A stretch of DNA of 64,000 nucleotides from Thioalkalivibrio paradoxus (lineage in GTDB: Bacteria; Pseudomonadota; Gammaproteobacteria; Ectothiorhodospirales; Ectothiorhodospiraceae). Shown here in pieces: positions 9,580-20,020 of this stretch. Positions within the stretch are counted from its first letter, which is position 1. Every line of letters starts with the position of its first letter. Both the position numbers and the translations under genes were made by a program. The DNA lies in NCBI GenBank assembly GCA_011390565.1, contig JAABSC010000003.1, forward strand, positions 124,001 through 188,000. Direction: 5' to 3'. The notes under the pieces are model-generated. The model saw only the letters and a program-made list of their open reading frames with translations. It did no database searches and was not told where the DNA came from.

Positions 9580-9722
9580 GTGAACCGGCTCCGATGGAGG
9601 ACAAGCTCAGCTTAGGCAAAGCAGCCCCGAATGGGAACGTCCTGCGCACACTTTTTGCGCACGACGAGACCGATGGCACCGACAATGTGCGGAATTCCTG
9701 ACGGGCGCGGCCGGGCCACCCG

Positions 9723-9887
9723 TCAGCACTCGCGATCCTCGCAGGCCACCGGTTCTTCCAACGAATCGCGTTGCCGGTCCACCCCGGTTTCGGTGAACAG
9801 AATGACCAGCAGACCCACAGTCAAGCCGATGATGGCCGCTTCAACGAGAATCTTTGTCTTTTTCCAACGCCACCGACCTCTCGCCAT
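9723..9887 (-). CDS. Small single-pass membrane protein (54 aa)
   Basis: An ORF below usual length cut-offs. ATG at 9887-9885 is preceded by GGGAG at a good distance; the stop is TGA at 9725-9723. The protein starts MARGRWRWKKTKILVEAA, has one hydrophobic helix (about residues 16-31, EAAIIGLTVGLLVILF), and ends with a charged tail carrying two cysteines (PVACEDREC). Positive-inside charge suggests the N-terminus is cytoplasmic. It lies 100 bases downstream of prfC on the same strand. An 8-bp inverted repeat (CTGACGGG at 9698-9705 with CCCGTCAG at 9719-9726) overlaps its stop and may end the transcript. Family unknown. Confidence 0.55.
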   Translation of the reverse strand: MARGRWRWKKTKILVEAAIIGLTVGLLVILFTETGVDRQRDSLEEPVACEDREC

Positions 9888-9987
9888 GGTTCACTCCCGC
9901 ACGGCGTCCACGATCGCCTGCATGCGACAGCGAGAAATCATGCAACATTGAGTCCAGTCCTGCCGTGCGACCCGACACCCCCGGAAC

Positions 9988-11577
9988 TCATGCCGCCACG
10001 CCGTGCTCGCGGGTCGCGTGAAACCGGACCTCGGGCCATTTCTCCATCGCCATCTGCAGGTTGACGCGGGTCGGCGCGATGTAGACGAGATCACCCCCGT
10101 GATCGATGGCCAGATGGGTCGCGGCCTTGTCGCGGAACTCGGCGAAGCGCTTTGCGTCCTCGGAACTCACCCAGCGGGCGGTCTGCACGTTGACGTTCTC
10201 GAACCGGCAGTCGACCTTGTATTCGGTTTTCAGCCGCTCGGCGACGACGTCGAACTGCAGAATTCCAACCGCGCCCAGGATGAGGTCATTGTTGGTAAGC
10301 GGCCGATAGAGCTGGGTGGCGCCCTCCTCGCAGAGCTCCTGCAGGCCCTTGGCCAGCTGCTTCATCTTCAGCGGATCGCGCAATTGCGCGCGCCGGAACA
10401 GTTCGGGCGCGAAGTTGGGAATGCCGGTGAACGCGAGATCCTCACCCTCCGTGAAGGTGTCCCCGATGCGGATGGTCCCGTGGTTGTGGACGCCGATGAT
10501 GTCACCCGGGTAGGCCGTCTCCACGTGCTCCCGGTCCGAGGCCATGAAGGTCAGCGCGTCGGGGATCTTCACGTCCCGACCGATGCGCACATGGCGCAGC
10601 TTCGCGCCCTTGGTGAAGGTCCCGGAACAGATGCGCAGGAAGGCGATGCGGTCCCGATGATTCGGGTCCATGTTGGCCTGGATCTTGAACACGAAACCGG
10701 TGAATGCAGGCTCTGAGGGCTCCACCGTCCGTGTCTGCGTCGGCCGCGGCAGCGGTGCCGGCGCGTATTCGACGAAGTCGTCCAGCAGTTCCTGCACACC
10801 GAAGTTGTTGATCGCGGACCCGAAGAAGACCGGAGTAAGCCGCCCCGCCAGATAGGCCTCGCGATCGAAGGCGTGCGACGCGCCCTGCACCAGTTCCAGC
10901 TCCTCGCGCATCTCCTGAGCCTGCGACCCCAGGACCTCGTCGAGGCGCGGGTTGTCGAGTCCCTGGATCACCTCGCCCTGCTGGATCTTGCCGCCGTGCG
11001 TCGGTGAATAGAGGTGCACCGCATCCCGCGCCAGGTGATAGACACCCTTGAAGCGCTTGCCCATGCCGATCGGCCAGGTCACCGGCGCACACCGGATCTT
11101 CAGCACCTCCTCGACCTCATCCAGCAACTCGATCGGCTCGCGACCTTCGCGGTCGAGCTTGTTGATGAACGTCATGATCGGCGTGTCACGCAGCCGGCAG
11201 ACATCCATCAGCTTGATGGTGCGTTCCTCGACGCCCTTCGCCGCGTCGATCACCATCAGCGCCGAGTCCACGGCCGTGAGGGTGCGGTAGGTATCCTCGG
11301 AGAAATCTTCGTGCCCTGGCGTGTCGAGCAGATTCACGATTCGTTCCCGGTAAGGGAACTGCATCACCGAAGAAGTCACCGAGATCCCGCGCTGCTTCTC
11401 CATTTCCATCCAGTCCGAAGTCGCGTGACGCGCGCTCTTGCGCCCTTTCACCGTGCCGGCGAGCTGGATCGCGCCGCCGAAAAGCAGCAGTTTCTCGGTC
11501 ATGGTGGTCTTGCCCGCGTCCGGGTGCGAAATGATCGCGAAGGTGCGACGGCGGGCGGTTTCCTGAATGAAGGACAT
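9988..11577 (-). CDS. prfC: Peptide chain release factor 3
   Basis: A 529-residue translational GTPase that recycles class I release factors. G1 is SHPDAGKTT. The switch region reads [23 protein letters not shown], with G3 DTPGHEDF, and G4 is [10 protein letters not shown]. The C-terminal domains contain [19 protein letters not shown], a hallmark of RF3. The start [25 protein letters not shown] is canonical for the family. Length equals E. coli RF3 (529). It is followed on the same strand by the small membrane ORF. Confidence 0.98.
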   Translation of the reverse strand: MSFIQETARRRTFAIISHPDAGKTTMTEKLLLFGGAIQLAGTVKGRKSARHATSDWMEMEKQRGISVTSSVMQFPYRERIVNLLDTPGHEDFSEDTYRTLTAVDSALMVIDAAKGVEERTIKLMDVCRLRDTPIMTFINKLDREGREPIELLDEVEEVLKIRCAPVTWPIGMGKRFKGVYHLARDAVHLYSPTHGGKIQQGEVIQGLDNPRLDEVLGSQAQEMREELELVQGASHAFDREAYLAGRLTPVFFGSAINNFGVQELLDDFVEYAPAPLPRPTQTRTVEPSEPAFTGFVFKIQANMDPNHRDRIAFLRICSGTFTKGAKLRHVRIGRDVKIPDALTFMASDREHVETAYPGDIIGVHNHGTIRIGDTFTEGEDLAFTGIPNFAPELFRRAQLRDPLKMKQLAKGLQELCEEGATQLYRPLTNNDLILGAVGILQFDVVAERLKTEYKVDCRFENVNVQTARWVSSEDAKRFAEFRDKAATHLAIDHGGDLVYIAPTRVNLQMAMEKWPEVRFHATREHGVAA

Positions 11578-11724
11578 CGTTCGGACTCGATCGGGAAAAA
11601 CGCTCCATTCTACCGATTGAACCGCTGGCGCGCAGGATACGCGGTCTGAAGTGCAGCGACCTGTTCAGATGCCTGTCCGACCGGATCGGACCGAAGCGAA
11701 CCGCGACGACGCACCCAAATCCAC

Positions 11725-13020
11725 TCAGCAGATCACGACCCGGTTCCGGCCCGTATTCTTGGCTTCGTAGAGGGCCTCGTCGAGCCGCTGGAGCAGGTCG
11801 TGCGCAGACTCCCCATCCCGGTTGGCCGCGACGGCCAGGCTCACGGTGATTCGGCCGGGACCCGGAACCGGGGTCTCCGCAACGCGGACCCGGACCGCCT
11901 CCGCCAGCAAAGCCGCGCCGGCCAGCTCGGTCTCGGGCAGAAGCAACACGAACTCTTCTCCGCCCCAGCGGGCGAAGATATCACTCGTTCGGGTCCTGGC
12001 CTGCTGGGATTCGGCAAAGCGGCGCAGGACTTGATCCCCGGTCGGATGCCCAAAATGATCATTCACGCTCTTGAAGTGATCGATATCCATCATCACTACC
12101 GAGAACGGTGTGCCGGAACGTTGCGAACGTGCAAACTCCTGCGTCAGGAGTTCCTCGAAGTGATGCCGGTTGACCAGCCCTGTCAATGAATCATGATTGG
12201 CCTGATACCGCAAACGGGATTCCAGGGCCTTCCGGTTCGAGATGTCGATACCTGCCCCCGTCAGGCATTCCTGTCCGGCCAATTCCACGCGGCGTCCCGT
12301 GAAATGGTACGGAACGGGAAGCCCTCGCCGGACGTTCAGTTCCGCATCGATTTCGTGGGTGCCCTCGCGGAATACCGTTTCGACCGCATCCCGGATTCGC
12401 TCCGCATCGGGGTCACCGAAGAGCGACCACGCCCGGAGTTTGGAAAGTTCTTCCGCGGTGGCTCCGGTGACGTGCTCAACGTTCCGATTCCACCGCAGAA
12501 AACGACCCTCGCGGTCCAAGAGGTAGAACAGGCCCGGCAAGCTGTCGATGATGGCTTCGCTGAAGTCGCGCTCCTCCCGAAGCTGGTTTTCGAGGTCTTT
12601 CCGCTGCCGCAGATCAATGACCGAAGCCAGAACGCCTCGACCCTGAACCGTATCGACAGGTACCAACGTGACCTCGACCGGGATCAGACTGCCGTCCCGC
12701 CTTCGAGCGAGTACATCCAGACCCTCCCGTATCTGCATGGGCCGCGGCCCCTCCGCCACGCCATAGGCATGACGCTGGGACACGTGACCCGGGCGAAGTG
12801 CTTCCGGAACAAGCAACTCGATGAGCTGCCCGGTCAATTCATCCTCGGGGTACCCGAACAGGTCGCAGGCGCGGACGTTCGCCATCCGGATCGAACCGTG
12901 CTCGTCGACGAGAAACAGGGGATACGGTGTGATGCGACAGAGCGTTTGCAAGGCCCCCGGATCCAGAGCCATCACACGATACGTTTCATCATCGCCAGGC
13001 TGTACACGCCGCATATCCAT
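11725..13020 (-). CDS. PAS-PAS-GGDEF diguanylate cyclase
   Basis: A 431-residue cytoplasmic sensor without membrane helices. The start at 13020 is backed by AAAGGG at the proper distance; the frame upstream is non-conserved. Two PAS domains are visible: one about residues 20-120 (ITPYPLFLVDEHGSIRMANV) with a PAC-like tail, and one about residues 150-250 (FSEAIIDSLPGLFYLLDREG). The GGDEF domain follows, with active-site GGEEF in FARWGGEEFVLLLPE. An inhibitory I-site RTSD lies exactly five residues before GGEEF, so feedback inhibition by c-di-GMP is expected. The product should make c-di-GMP, and the degenerate EAL protein at 3331-4365 is a possible receptor. Confidence 0.9.
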   Translation of the reverse strand: MDMRRVQPGDDETYRVMALDPGALQTLCRITPYPLFLVDEHGSIRMANVRACDLFGYPEDELTGQLIELLVPEALRPGHVSQRHAYGVAEGPRPMQIREGLDVLARRRDGSLIPVEVTLVPVDTVQGRGVLASVIDLRQRKDLENQLREERDFSEAIIDSLPGLFYLLDREGRFLRWNRNVEHVTGATAEELSKLRAWSLFGDPDAERIRDAVETVFREGTHEIDAELNVRRGLPVPYHFTGRRVELAGQECLTGAGIDISNRKALESRLRYQANHDSLTGLVNRHHFEELLTQEFARSQRSGTPFSVVMMDIDHFKSVNDHFGHPTGDQVLRRFAESQQARTRTSDIFARWGGEEFVLLLPETELAGAALLAEAVRVRVAETPVPGPGRITVSLAVAANRDGESAHDLLQRLDEALYEAKNTGRNRVVIC

Positions 13021-13465
13021 GGATCGACCCTTTCTGCGCACGGAATCCGAGAGTGTGAACGACCCCGGTATCCACGAACCTTCCACCGTAATCGGACACC
13101 CGGGGGCGAGACGAACGCCTGTCGGATGCGATCTCTGGCGGAACACCCCCAACGACGCACCGCCCCTATGGCCTGCTGACACTCGGGAAATCGTAAACAG
13201 CCTCGATTATGAAGATTAATTAACCCGGCTGCTGCTAGGGTTCCAGCACGAACAGGGCTGCCCCCGGACAGGGTGCCCGCAATTGCGTGGACTTGAGGGG
13301 GTAAAGGCTGCGCTGCGAGCCACGAAGGCTTCGTCGCCCGACGCTCCAGATCAGCCGTGGATCGGGAATGCCACAGGACCGCCGGTCCTGGCGGACGCGC
13401 CCGGTTCGATGCGCCGGGCCGGATCGGCGTCCCGGGACCGGCGTTCGCCGCCGAACCGCAGCCCG
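13021..13465. other. Intergenic region between the cyclase gene and the MITE
   Basis: No convincing gene in 445 bases. The first part holds the ribosome-binding site and presumed promoter of the cyclase (minus strand); the only AT-rich stretch is near 13201-13222 (TATGAAGATTAATTAA). A 7-bp inverted repeat with 3-base spacer (CAGGACC, gcc, GGTCCTG) lies at 13374-13390; its role is unknown. Confidence 0.5.
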
Positions 13466-13629
13466 CTAGTGGGCCATGCGGAAAGTTCGGTGACTATGGA
13501 GCATAGCCAGAAGTGTCGGAGCAAGGCGGGCAAGTGCCGGAATAGCCGACCTATTTCAAACTTGCCCAACGTAGCGCCGGCGCTTCCGGCGCAGCGATCT
13601 GGCGCCGAACTTTCCGCATGGCCCACTAG
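13466..13629. mobile_element. 164-bp MITE with 25-bp perfect terminal inverted repeats, copy 1
   Basis: The unit begins CTAGTGGGCCATGCGGAAAG and ends with the exact reverse complement; the perfect arms are 25 bp if the CTAG at each end is counted. An equally long copy at 52011-52174 in the same orientation differs at about 16 internal positions by eye. No transposase is encoded; the short open frames inside are not conserved genes. The flanking CTAG suggests a target site or duplication of the kind used by IS630 (TA within CTAG) or IS5/IS427-type (YTAR) transposases. The right-hand CTAG supplies the TAG stop codon of the Sel1 gene on the minus strand. The 3' UTR would fold into a long hairpin. 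Confidence 0.85.
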
Positions 13630-14303
13630 CGCTGGAAAGTGGCGGGGCTGAACGCCCGAACGCGGCCGTCAGCGCTGGCGATTTGCGAACGGGTGAGCAT
13701 TTGCCGAACCTCGGCGATCCGCTCCCCGTTCCCTGCCAGGCTGTACCACAGGTACGCTTCCTCGAGGTTCGGTTCGTTTCCGCGAATGTAGAGATCCCCG
13801 AGTCGATTCTGGGCACGCGTGTGGCCCTGCTCCGCAGCGGCCCGATACCAGCGCAGGGCGGCGATGGGATCGGCTTGCACGCCGCGACCGCCTTCATACG
13901 CCGCAGCCATGTAAAACTGCGCTTCCAGGTGGCCCAGTTCCGCTGCTTTCAGGTAATGCTGAATGCTCTTTTCAGGATCGGTGGGCACGCCACGCCCGGA
14001 TGCATGCATGTACCCGAGGTAATAGTGTGCCTGCGCATGACCGCGGTTCGCGGCCCGGCTGAACCAATGGGCGGCTTTCGCGAAATCTTCGCCCGTACCG
14101 CGCCCATGGTAGTTCGCCTCGCCGACATCGAACTTGGCATCCACGTCCCCCTTGGCGGCCACCCCTTCGCGGATTTCGTACCAGATGGACAGCAGCTCCA
14201 GCTGCCGTTCCTCGGCGCTGGGGGCCTGCGCCAGAACCGGCATGGACGCCACGATTCCCAGCAGCAAAAGGCAGGAGAAGGCCATGGGGAAAACTCTGTT
14301 CAT
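13626..14303 (-). CDS. Secreted Sel1-repeat (SLR/TPR-like) protein
   Basis: 225 residues with a signal peptide (MNRVFPMAFSCLLLLGIVAS...VLAQ). At least three to four Sel1-like repeats follow from about residue 55, each with the A-x2-WF/Y-x-x-AA-x2-G-x2-A pattern: AAHWFSRAANRGHAQAHYYLG, then SIQHYLKAAELGHLEAQFYM, then ALRWYRAAAEQGHTRAQNRLG. Such solenoids mediate protein-protein contacts, here probably in the periplasm. The gene ends FQR followed by TAG, and that TAG is part of the CTAG that bounds the MITE. Its original 3' end may therefore have been set by the insertion. Confidence 0.85.
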   Translation of the reverse strand: MNRVFPMAFSCLLLLGIVASMPVLAQAPSAEERQLELLSIWYEIREGVAAKGDVDAKFDVGEANYHGRGTGEDFAKAAHWFSRAANRGHAQAHYYLGYMHASGRGVPTDPEKSIQHYLKAAELGHLEAQFYMAAAYEGGRGVQADPIAALRWYRAAAEQGHTRAQNRLGDLYIRGNEPNLEEAYLWYSLAGNGERIAEVRQMLTRSQIASADGRVRAFSPATFQR

Positions 14304-14398
14304 CGTATACCGCCTCTCGTCCGCGCGGAGATCCGCGAGGTTTCATCTCTCAAGCATAGTGAGGATTCCGGGCCTCCGCAAAGGTGGAACCTGCCGGT

Positions 14399-14872
14399 TC
14401 ACCCAACCGTTGAGATGGAAAAGACCCAGGCATCCTCGCGTCCCGTCTCGGCGGGATAGTAGCGATGGCGCGTACCGATCCGTGCAAACCCTTCCGATTC
14501 GTAGAGATGGACGGCCGGGCGATTCGAGGGCCGCACTTCCAGGAAGATGACTTCGCCGCCCAACCGCCGGATGAAGTCGACCAGATGACGCAGCAGTATT
14601 CGACCCAGCCCTCGGCCCTGGTGGCCACTGGCGACCGAGAGATTCAGCAGATGAGCCTCGCCCGCCGCCAGACTCACCACCCCGTATCCCGCCAGCTCGG
14701 CATGGTGTTCCAGGATCCAGCAGCCGTAGCCGACGCGCAGGCAATCGAGGAAGATGCCTTCCGTCCAGGGATAGGGATAGATTTCACGTTCGATCGCCAT
14801 CACCCGGGGCACGTCGTCCGGGCGCATGGGGCGCAGTACCGGCTCGATTTGAATGTGCGCGCTCATCGTCAT
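14399..14872 (-). CDS. rimI: Ribosomal protein S18 alanine N-acetyltransferase-like GNAT
   Basis: A 157-residue GNAT acetyltransferase. The acetyl-CoA pyrophosphate-binding loop reads QGRGLGRILL (Q/RxxGxG/A) after LLNLSVASGHQ. The C-terminal motif EVRPSNRPAVHLYESEGFARIG is characteristic of RimI, which acetylates the N-terminus of ribosomal protein S18. Adjacent to a uracil-DNA glycosylase on the same strand (51 bases apart), an arrangement seen in many gammaproteobacteria. The start could be either of two close Met codons (MTM). Confidence 0.9.
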   Translation of the reverse strand: MTMSAHIQIEPVLRPMRPDDVPRVMAIEREIYPYPWTEGIFLDCLRVGYGCWILEHHAELAGYGVVSLAAGEAHLLNLSVASGHQGRGLGRILLRHLVDFIRRLGGEVIFLEVRPSNRPAVHLYESEGFARIGTRHRYYPAETGREDAWVFSISTVG

Positions 14873-14923
14873 GATCTCGGCGAAGGGCTTCGTGCAATGA
14901 CCGGCGTCTCCGCAGTTCCGCCT

Positions 14924-15628
14924 TCAGGCCCCGGCGACCAGACTACGGGCCCGCAGCAGATCTTGCCAGGCCTTGGCCTTTTCGCCCGGCGAACGCAACA
15001 GGTATGCCGGGTGATAGGTTACCACCAGCGGAGTCCCCTGGTAGGCGTGCTCCCGCCCGCGCAGCCGACCGAGCGGCTCGCTGCTGCCAAGCAGGCTCTG
15101 CGCCGCCACGCGCCCCAGCGCCACGATCACCCGGGGACGGATCAGCGCGATCTGGCGATCCAGGAAACCGCGGCAGGCCTCGGCTTCCTCGGGCTTCGGA
15201 TCGCGGTTTCCGGGCGGCCGGCATTTCAGGATGTTCGCGATATGCACGTTCGTGCCGCGTTGCAGTGCCAGTGCAGTCAGCATGTTGTCCAACAATTGGC
15301 CGGCCGGACCGACGAAGGGCTCGCCGCGACGATCCTCCTCCGCGCCCGGCGCCTCGCCGATGAACAGCCAGTCCGCGGCCGGATCGCCGACTCCGAACAC
15401 CGTCTGCGTGCGCTGGGAGGCGAGTTCCGCACAGGCCACACAGACCGCAACGCGTGCGCGCAGATCCTCCCAGCCCAACGCGGCCACATCGCGCACGTCG
15501 ACCGGGGCCGGTCGCTCGGCCGACGCGTCTGCAACCGGGTCCAGGGAAACCGGGGGAGCATCCCGGCGCACCCAGACGGGAATGCCCATCTCGCCCAGAA
15601 TCTCCCGCTGGCGCCGGCTCAACGGCAT
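14924..15628 (-). CDS. Uracil-DNA glycosylase, family 4 (iron-sulfur)
   Basis: 234 residues. Motif A is [17 protein letters not shown], as in family 4 enzymes; motif B is HPAYLLRSP. Cysteines that would ligate a [4Fe-4S] cluster are visible as CVACAEL near residue 77, CRPP in [17 protein letters not shown], and C in [16 protein letters not shown]. The enzyme removes uracil from DNA. The N-terminal about 60 residues ([18 protein letters not shown]) form an extension common in proteobacterial homologues. It lies between rimI and leuA on the same strand. Confidence 0.9.
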   Translation of the reverse strand: MPLSRRQREILGEMGIPVWVRRDAPPVSLDPVADASAERPAPVDVRDVAALGWEDLRARVAVCVACAELASQRTQTVFGVGDPAADWLFIGEAPGAEEDRRGEPFVGPAGQLLDNMLTALALQRGTNVHIANILKCRPPGNRDPKPEEAEACRGFLDRQIALIRPRVIVALGRVAAQSLLGSSEPLGRLRGREHAYQGTPLVVTYHPAYLLRSPGEKAKAWQDLLRARSLVAGA

Positions 15629-15636
15629 GGCGCGAT

Positions 15637-17178
15637 TCAGACGCCGTCGTGCTGCGGATGCGCCCGGGCCACGGGCGTGCCCAGGCGATTCAGTGCGTTG
15701 AGATAGGCCCTCACCGAGGCGATGACGATATCCGTGTCCGCGCCCTGGCCATTCACGATACGTCCCGCCTTGGACAGCCGCACGGTGACCTCACCCTGCG
15801 CATCCGTACCCGAGGTGATGTTGTTCACTGAGTACAAGAGGAGATCAGTGCCACTGTTGACGATCGACTCCACGGCCTGGAAGGAGGCGTCCACGGGACC
15901 CCCGCCATCGGCGGCGCCGGTTCGCACTTCGCCGTCGATCTCCAGCTCCACCCGCGCATGCGGCGTCGTCCCGCTCTCCGAACAGACGTGCAGAAACCGC
16001 AACCGGTGGCGATCGGATTCCTCGGGAGCCGTTTCGGAAACCAGCGCCTGCAGGTCTTCGTCGAAGATTTCCTGCTTCTTGTCGGCAAGATCCTTGAATC
16101 GGACAAAGATTTCGTCCAGCAGATCGTTGTCGAAGGACACCCCCAGTTCCTGCAACCGGGTACGCAGCGCATTGCGACCGGAAAGCTTGCCCAGAACGAT
16201 CCTGTTGGCGCTCCAGCCGACGTCCTCGGCGCGCATGATCTCGTAGGTGTCCCGGTGCTTCAGCACCCCGTCCTGGTGAATGCCCGACTCGTGTGCGAAG
16301 GCGTTGATCCCGACGATCGCCTTGTTCGGCTGTACCGGGAATCCGGTTACGTTGGAGACCAGTCGCGAACAGGGGACGATCTGGGTCGCATCGATGCGCG
16401 TCTCGACGGGAAAGATGTCCTGGCGCGTTCTCACCGCCATCACGATCTCTTCCAGCGAGGCATTGCCGGCCCGTTCCCCCAGTGCGTTGATGGTGCACTC
16501 GACCTGGCGCGCACCGTTCAGCACCGCCGACAGCGAGTTGGCCACCGCAAGGCCGAGATCGTTGTGACAGTGCACCGAGAACACGGCCTGATCGGAATTC
16601 GGCACACGCTCCAGCAGGGTGGCGATGGTTTCGCCGAATTGCTGCGGGATCGCGTAGCCCACGGTGTCCGGGATGTTGATGGTGCGGGCCCCTGCGGCGA
16701 TCGCGGCCTCGATCACGCGGCACAGAAAGTCGATCTCCGAGCGTCCGGCGTCCTCGGCCGAGAATTCGACGTCGTCGGTGTACTGGCGGGCGTGCCGAAC
16801 CGCGGCCACCGCGTGTTCGACGACTTCGTCCGGGGTCATGCGCAGCTTGTGCTGCATGTGGATGGCGCTGGTCGCGATAAAGGTGTGGATCCGCGGCGCG
16901 GCCGCGTCCTTCAGCGCCTCGGCCGCACGGTCGATGTCGGCGGGGCGCGCACGTGTCAGTCCGCAGACGCGGCTGTCCTTCACCGCACGGGCGACGGCGC
17001 GCACGGCTTCGAAATCTCCGGGACTGGCCGCGGGAAACCCGGCCTCGATCACGTCCACCCGCAGCTTCTCCAGCAGGTGCGCGATCCGCAGCTTCTCCTC
17101 GCGCGTCATCGACGCGCCGGGGCTCTGCTCACCGTCGCGCAGGGTCGTGTCGAAAATGATCAGGTGGTCTTTGCTCAT
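15637..17178 (-). CDS. leuA: 2-isopropylmalate synthase
   Basis: 513 residues. First committed step of leucine synthesis: condensation of acetyl-CoA with 2-oxoisovalerate. The start at 17178 gives [21 protein letters not shown], the family's N-terminus and active-site signature; a 123-residue open extension upstream is not conserved. The metal-binding HxH region reads [17 protein letters not shown], and the C-terminal regulatory domain begins about residue 390. It lies downstream of the ilv and phospholipid genes on the same strand, so it may be read from the ilv promoter, although the intergenic stretch to pssA is 65 bases. Confidence 0.98.
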   Translation of the reverse strand: MSKDHLIIFDTTLRDGEQSPGASMTREEKLRIAHLLEKLRVDVIEAGFPAASPGDFEAVRAVARAVKDSRVCGLTRARPADIDRAAEALKDAAAPRIHTFIATSAIHMQHKLRMTPDEVVEHAVAAVRHARQYTDDVEFSAEDAGRSEIDFLCRVIEAAIAAGARTINIPDTVGYAIPQQFGETIATLLERVPNSDQAVFSVHCHNDLGLAVANSLSAVLNGARQVECTINALGERAGNASLEEIVMAVRTRQDIFPVETRIDATQIVPCSRLVSNVTGFPVQPNKAIVGINAFAHESGIHQDGVLKHRDTYEIMRAEDVGWSANRIVLGKLSGRNALRTRLQELGVSFDNDLLDEIFVRFKDLADKKQEIFDEDLQALVSETAPEESDRHRLRFLHVCSESGTTPHARVELEIDGEVRTGAADGGGPVDASFQAVESIVNSGTDLLLYSVNNITSGTDAQGEVTVRLSKAGRIVNGQGADTDIVIASVRAYLNALNRLGTPVARAHPQHDGV

Positions 17179-17228
17179 CGTCTCGGTATTCCGTTGCGTT
17201 GGGAACGTCGGTTGCGAAGCCGCGTGGA

Positions 17229-17247
17229 TTTCCGCATGGCCCGCTAG
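17229..17247. repeat. Solo end remnant of the CTAG-bounded MITE
   Basis: TTTCCGCATGGCCCGCTAG differs at one base from the right end of the MITE copies at 13466-13629 and 52011-52174. CTAG again forms the TAG stop codon of the adjacent gene (pssA, minus strand), and the MITE-like bases follow that stop exactly as in the two full copies. Beyond about 19 bases the similarity is lost, so this is either a deletion remnant or a chance half site. The three-fold coincidence with stop codons favours a remnant. Confidence 0.5.
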
Positions 17248-18008
17248 GAGGCCATGCGAGCGCGCCGCCGGCGCCACCGCTCCAGCGTCAGCATCGGGCC
17301 GGACAGCGCATACAGCACGAAAGCGGCGAGCAGCACCTTCGGCGGATCCAGCGCGGCCAGCATCAGCACCCCGACCACGGCCAGCATCACGAAGAACGGC
17401 ACGCGATGGCGGAAATCCATGTCCTTGAAACTGAAGTAGGCCAGGTTGCCGACCATCAGCACTCCGGCGAGCACCGTCACGGTCAGCGCAAGCCCCATCA
17501 GCACGGGTTCGCCGGCGGGAAATTCGGCCAGATCCTCGACGACCCATACGGTTCCCACAACCACGGCTGCGCTCGCCGGGCTGGGGAGCCCCTGGAAAAA
17601 CCGCTTGTCAGTCACGGCCAGACGGCTATTGAACCGGGCCAGCCGGAGTGCGGTGGCCGTCGCGTAGAAAAACGCCGCAACCCAGCCGAGATTCCCCAGA
17701 TCGCTCAGCTGCCAGAGATACACGATCAGCGCCGGGGCAAGACCGAACGCCACCAGATCCGACAGGGAATCGTACTGCGCACCGAACTCGCTCTGGGTAT
17801 TGGTCAGCCGTGCGACGCGGCCGTCGAGTCCGTCGAGCACCATCGCCACGTACACGGCGATCGCGGCGGTAACGAAATCGCCATTGATCGCCGACACCAC
17901 GGCGAAGAAGCCCGAAAACAGGACTCCGGTGGTGAACAGGTTGGGCAGAAGGAAGACGCCGCGACGGCGCGGAGGTGAGGATTCGGGGGTCGGCGAATCG
18001 TTGTTCAT
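17244..18008 (-). CDS. pssA: CDP-diacylglycerol-serine O-phosphatidyltransferase
   Basis: 254 residues, integral membrane protein of the CDP-alcohol phosphatidyltransferase family. The catalytic signature is in order (DG-x2-AR-x8-G-x3-D-x3-D): [18 protein letters not shown] followed by AQYDSLSD. About six to eight hydrophobic helices follow. It makes phosphatidylserine from CDP-diacylglycerol and serine at the inner membrane. It overlaps the upstream psd-like gene by four bases, so the two are co-translated. Its TAG stop is inside a CTAG that borders a MITE-like end. Confidence 0.93.
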   Translation of the reverse strand: MNNDSPTPESSPPRRRGVFLLPNLFTTGVLFSGFFAVVSAINGDFVTAAIAVYVAMVLDGLDGRVARLTNTQSEFGAQYDSLSDLVAFGLAPALIVYLWQLSDLGNLGWVAAFFYATATALRLARFNSRLAVTDKRFFQGLPSPASAAVVVGTVWVVEDLAEFPAGEPVLMGLALTVTVLAGVLMVGNLAYFSFKDMDFRHRVPFFVMLAVVGVLMLAALDPPKVLLAAFVLYALSGPMLTLERWRRRRARMAS

Positions 18009-18661
18009 GCCTTGCTTCCCTCGACCGGACTGGAATTCGGAGCCGGAAGTTCGCCAATCAGATCGACGCCGGCGCGAACGCGTTGACCCGCCTGTGCGGA
18101 GATGCTGGCCTGCCGTGTCACCCAGAGTGTCACAGTATGGCCGAACCCGGCAAAACCCAGGCGCTTGCCACGACCGATCCGGTTACCGGTGATGGCGCCG
18201 ATCCGCACGAACCGCGGCCAGTGTCCGAGATCGTAGGCCACGGTGAACGCCTCGCCTTCGTCCGTTTCGAAAGCGAGCGCCAGTTGCCCGACGAGCTGCG
18301 GATCCAGGGGTTCATCCGTTTCCTTTCCCGGCCAGACGCGCTTCACGATCCGACCTTCCTGCGGCGAATGGAGGTTGTACTCACCGAGGCCCCGTTGGCG
18401 AATCGTCACCCGGTACCCCGGCCGGTGGGTAAACGGGTCTATCGCTTCCTCCACCGACGCCACCACCCCGTCCGCAGGTGCGAGCAGCCCCAGCGCCGAG
18501 GCCGGCATCTGACGGGCGAAATCACGGAACACGAGCATCAGGGCGACGGCCAGCAACACCAGTGCCGCCCCGGGTCCGGTGTGGCCGAGCAGCAACGTGA
18601 TCACCGCCATCCAGGCGGTGACGATCACGAAAACGCGGCCTTCGGGAGCGAGCGGGAACAT
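18005..18661 (-). CDS. Phosphatidylserine decarboxylase-like protein lacking the pyruvoyl serine
   Basis: 218 residues with two N-terminal hydrophobic helices (about 8-45), then a beta-rich domain starting LLAPADGVVASVEE. YNLHSPQEGRIVKRVWPG follows. This is the layout of the short proteobacterial/archaeal-type Psd. The self-cleavage site that generates the pyruvoyl cofactor is normally G-S in FGS or LGST. Here the corresponding segment reads GFAGFGHTVTLWV, with His where the essential Ser is expected. Either the protein no longer decarboxylates phosphatidylserine or the chemistry differs. The four-base overlap with pssA indicates a linked role in phospholipid synthesis. Family membership is solid; activity is doubtful. 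Confidence 0.75.
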   Translation of the reverse strand: MFPLAPEGRVFVIVTAWMAVITLLLGHTGPGAALVLLAVALMLVFRDFARQMPASALGLLAPADGVVASVEEAIDPFTHRPGYRVTIRQRGLGEYNLHSPQEGRIVKRVWPGKETDEPLDPQLVGQLALAFETDEGEAFTVAYDLGHWPRFVRIGAITGNRIGRGKRLGFAGFGHTVTLWVTRQASISAQAGQRVRAGVDLIGELPAPNSSPVEGSKA

Positions 18662-18730
18662 TGGACTGGCGCGGAGGGGCGACCGATCGGGAACGTCGGC
18701 CGAGGTCTGGAACGGCCTCGGCCGAGGGGA

Positions 18731-19918
<1,188 letters not shown>

Positions 19919-19928
19919 TCAATGGCCG

Positions 19929-19959
19929 AGCCACGGAAGAGCACGGACATCACGGAAAA
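19929..19959. repeat. Half copy of the CCACGGAA repeat, copy C
   Basis: AGCCACGGAAGAGCACGGAC followed by ATCACGGAAAA matches the left arms of the repeats at 364-442 and 1630-1709. No matching right arm is found in the following 60 bases. It lies in the ilvN-ilvC gap. Confidence 0.6.
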
Positions 19960-20020
19960 CGGCCGGCACTCGAACGCTCTTCCAGGTAGTGCCGAGTTCT
20001 GCCGCGGCTGAATCCGGGTG

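Noticed and set aside
13351..13626. Short open frames such as one starting MGHAESS inside the MITE copies
   Set aside because: They derive from the palindromic element, occur in several frames and are not preceded by a ribosome-binding site.
17179..17547. N-terminal extension of leuA by 123 residues
   Set aside because: It is Arg/Ala-rich, lies across pssA on the same strand in another frame, and the canonical LeuA start is at 17178.
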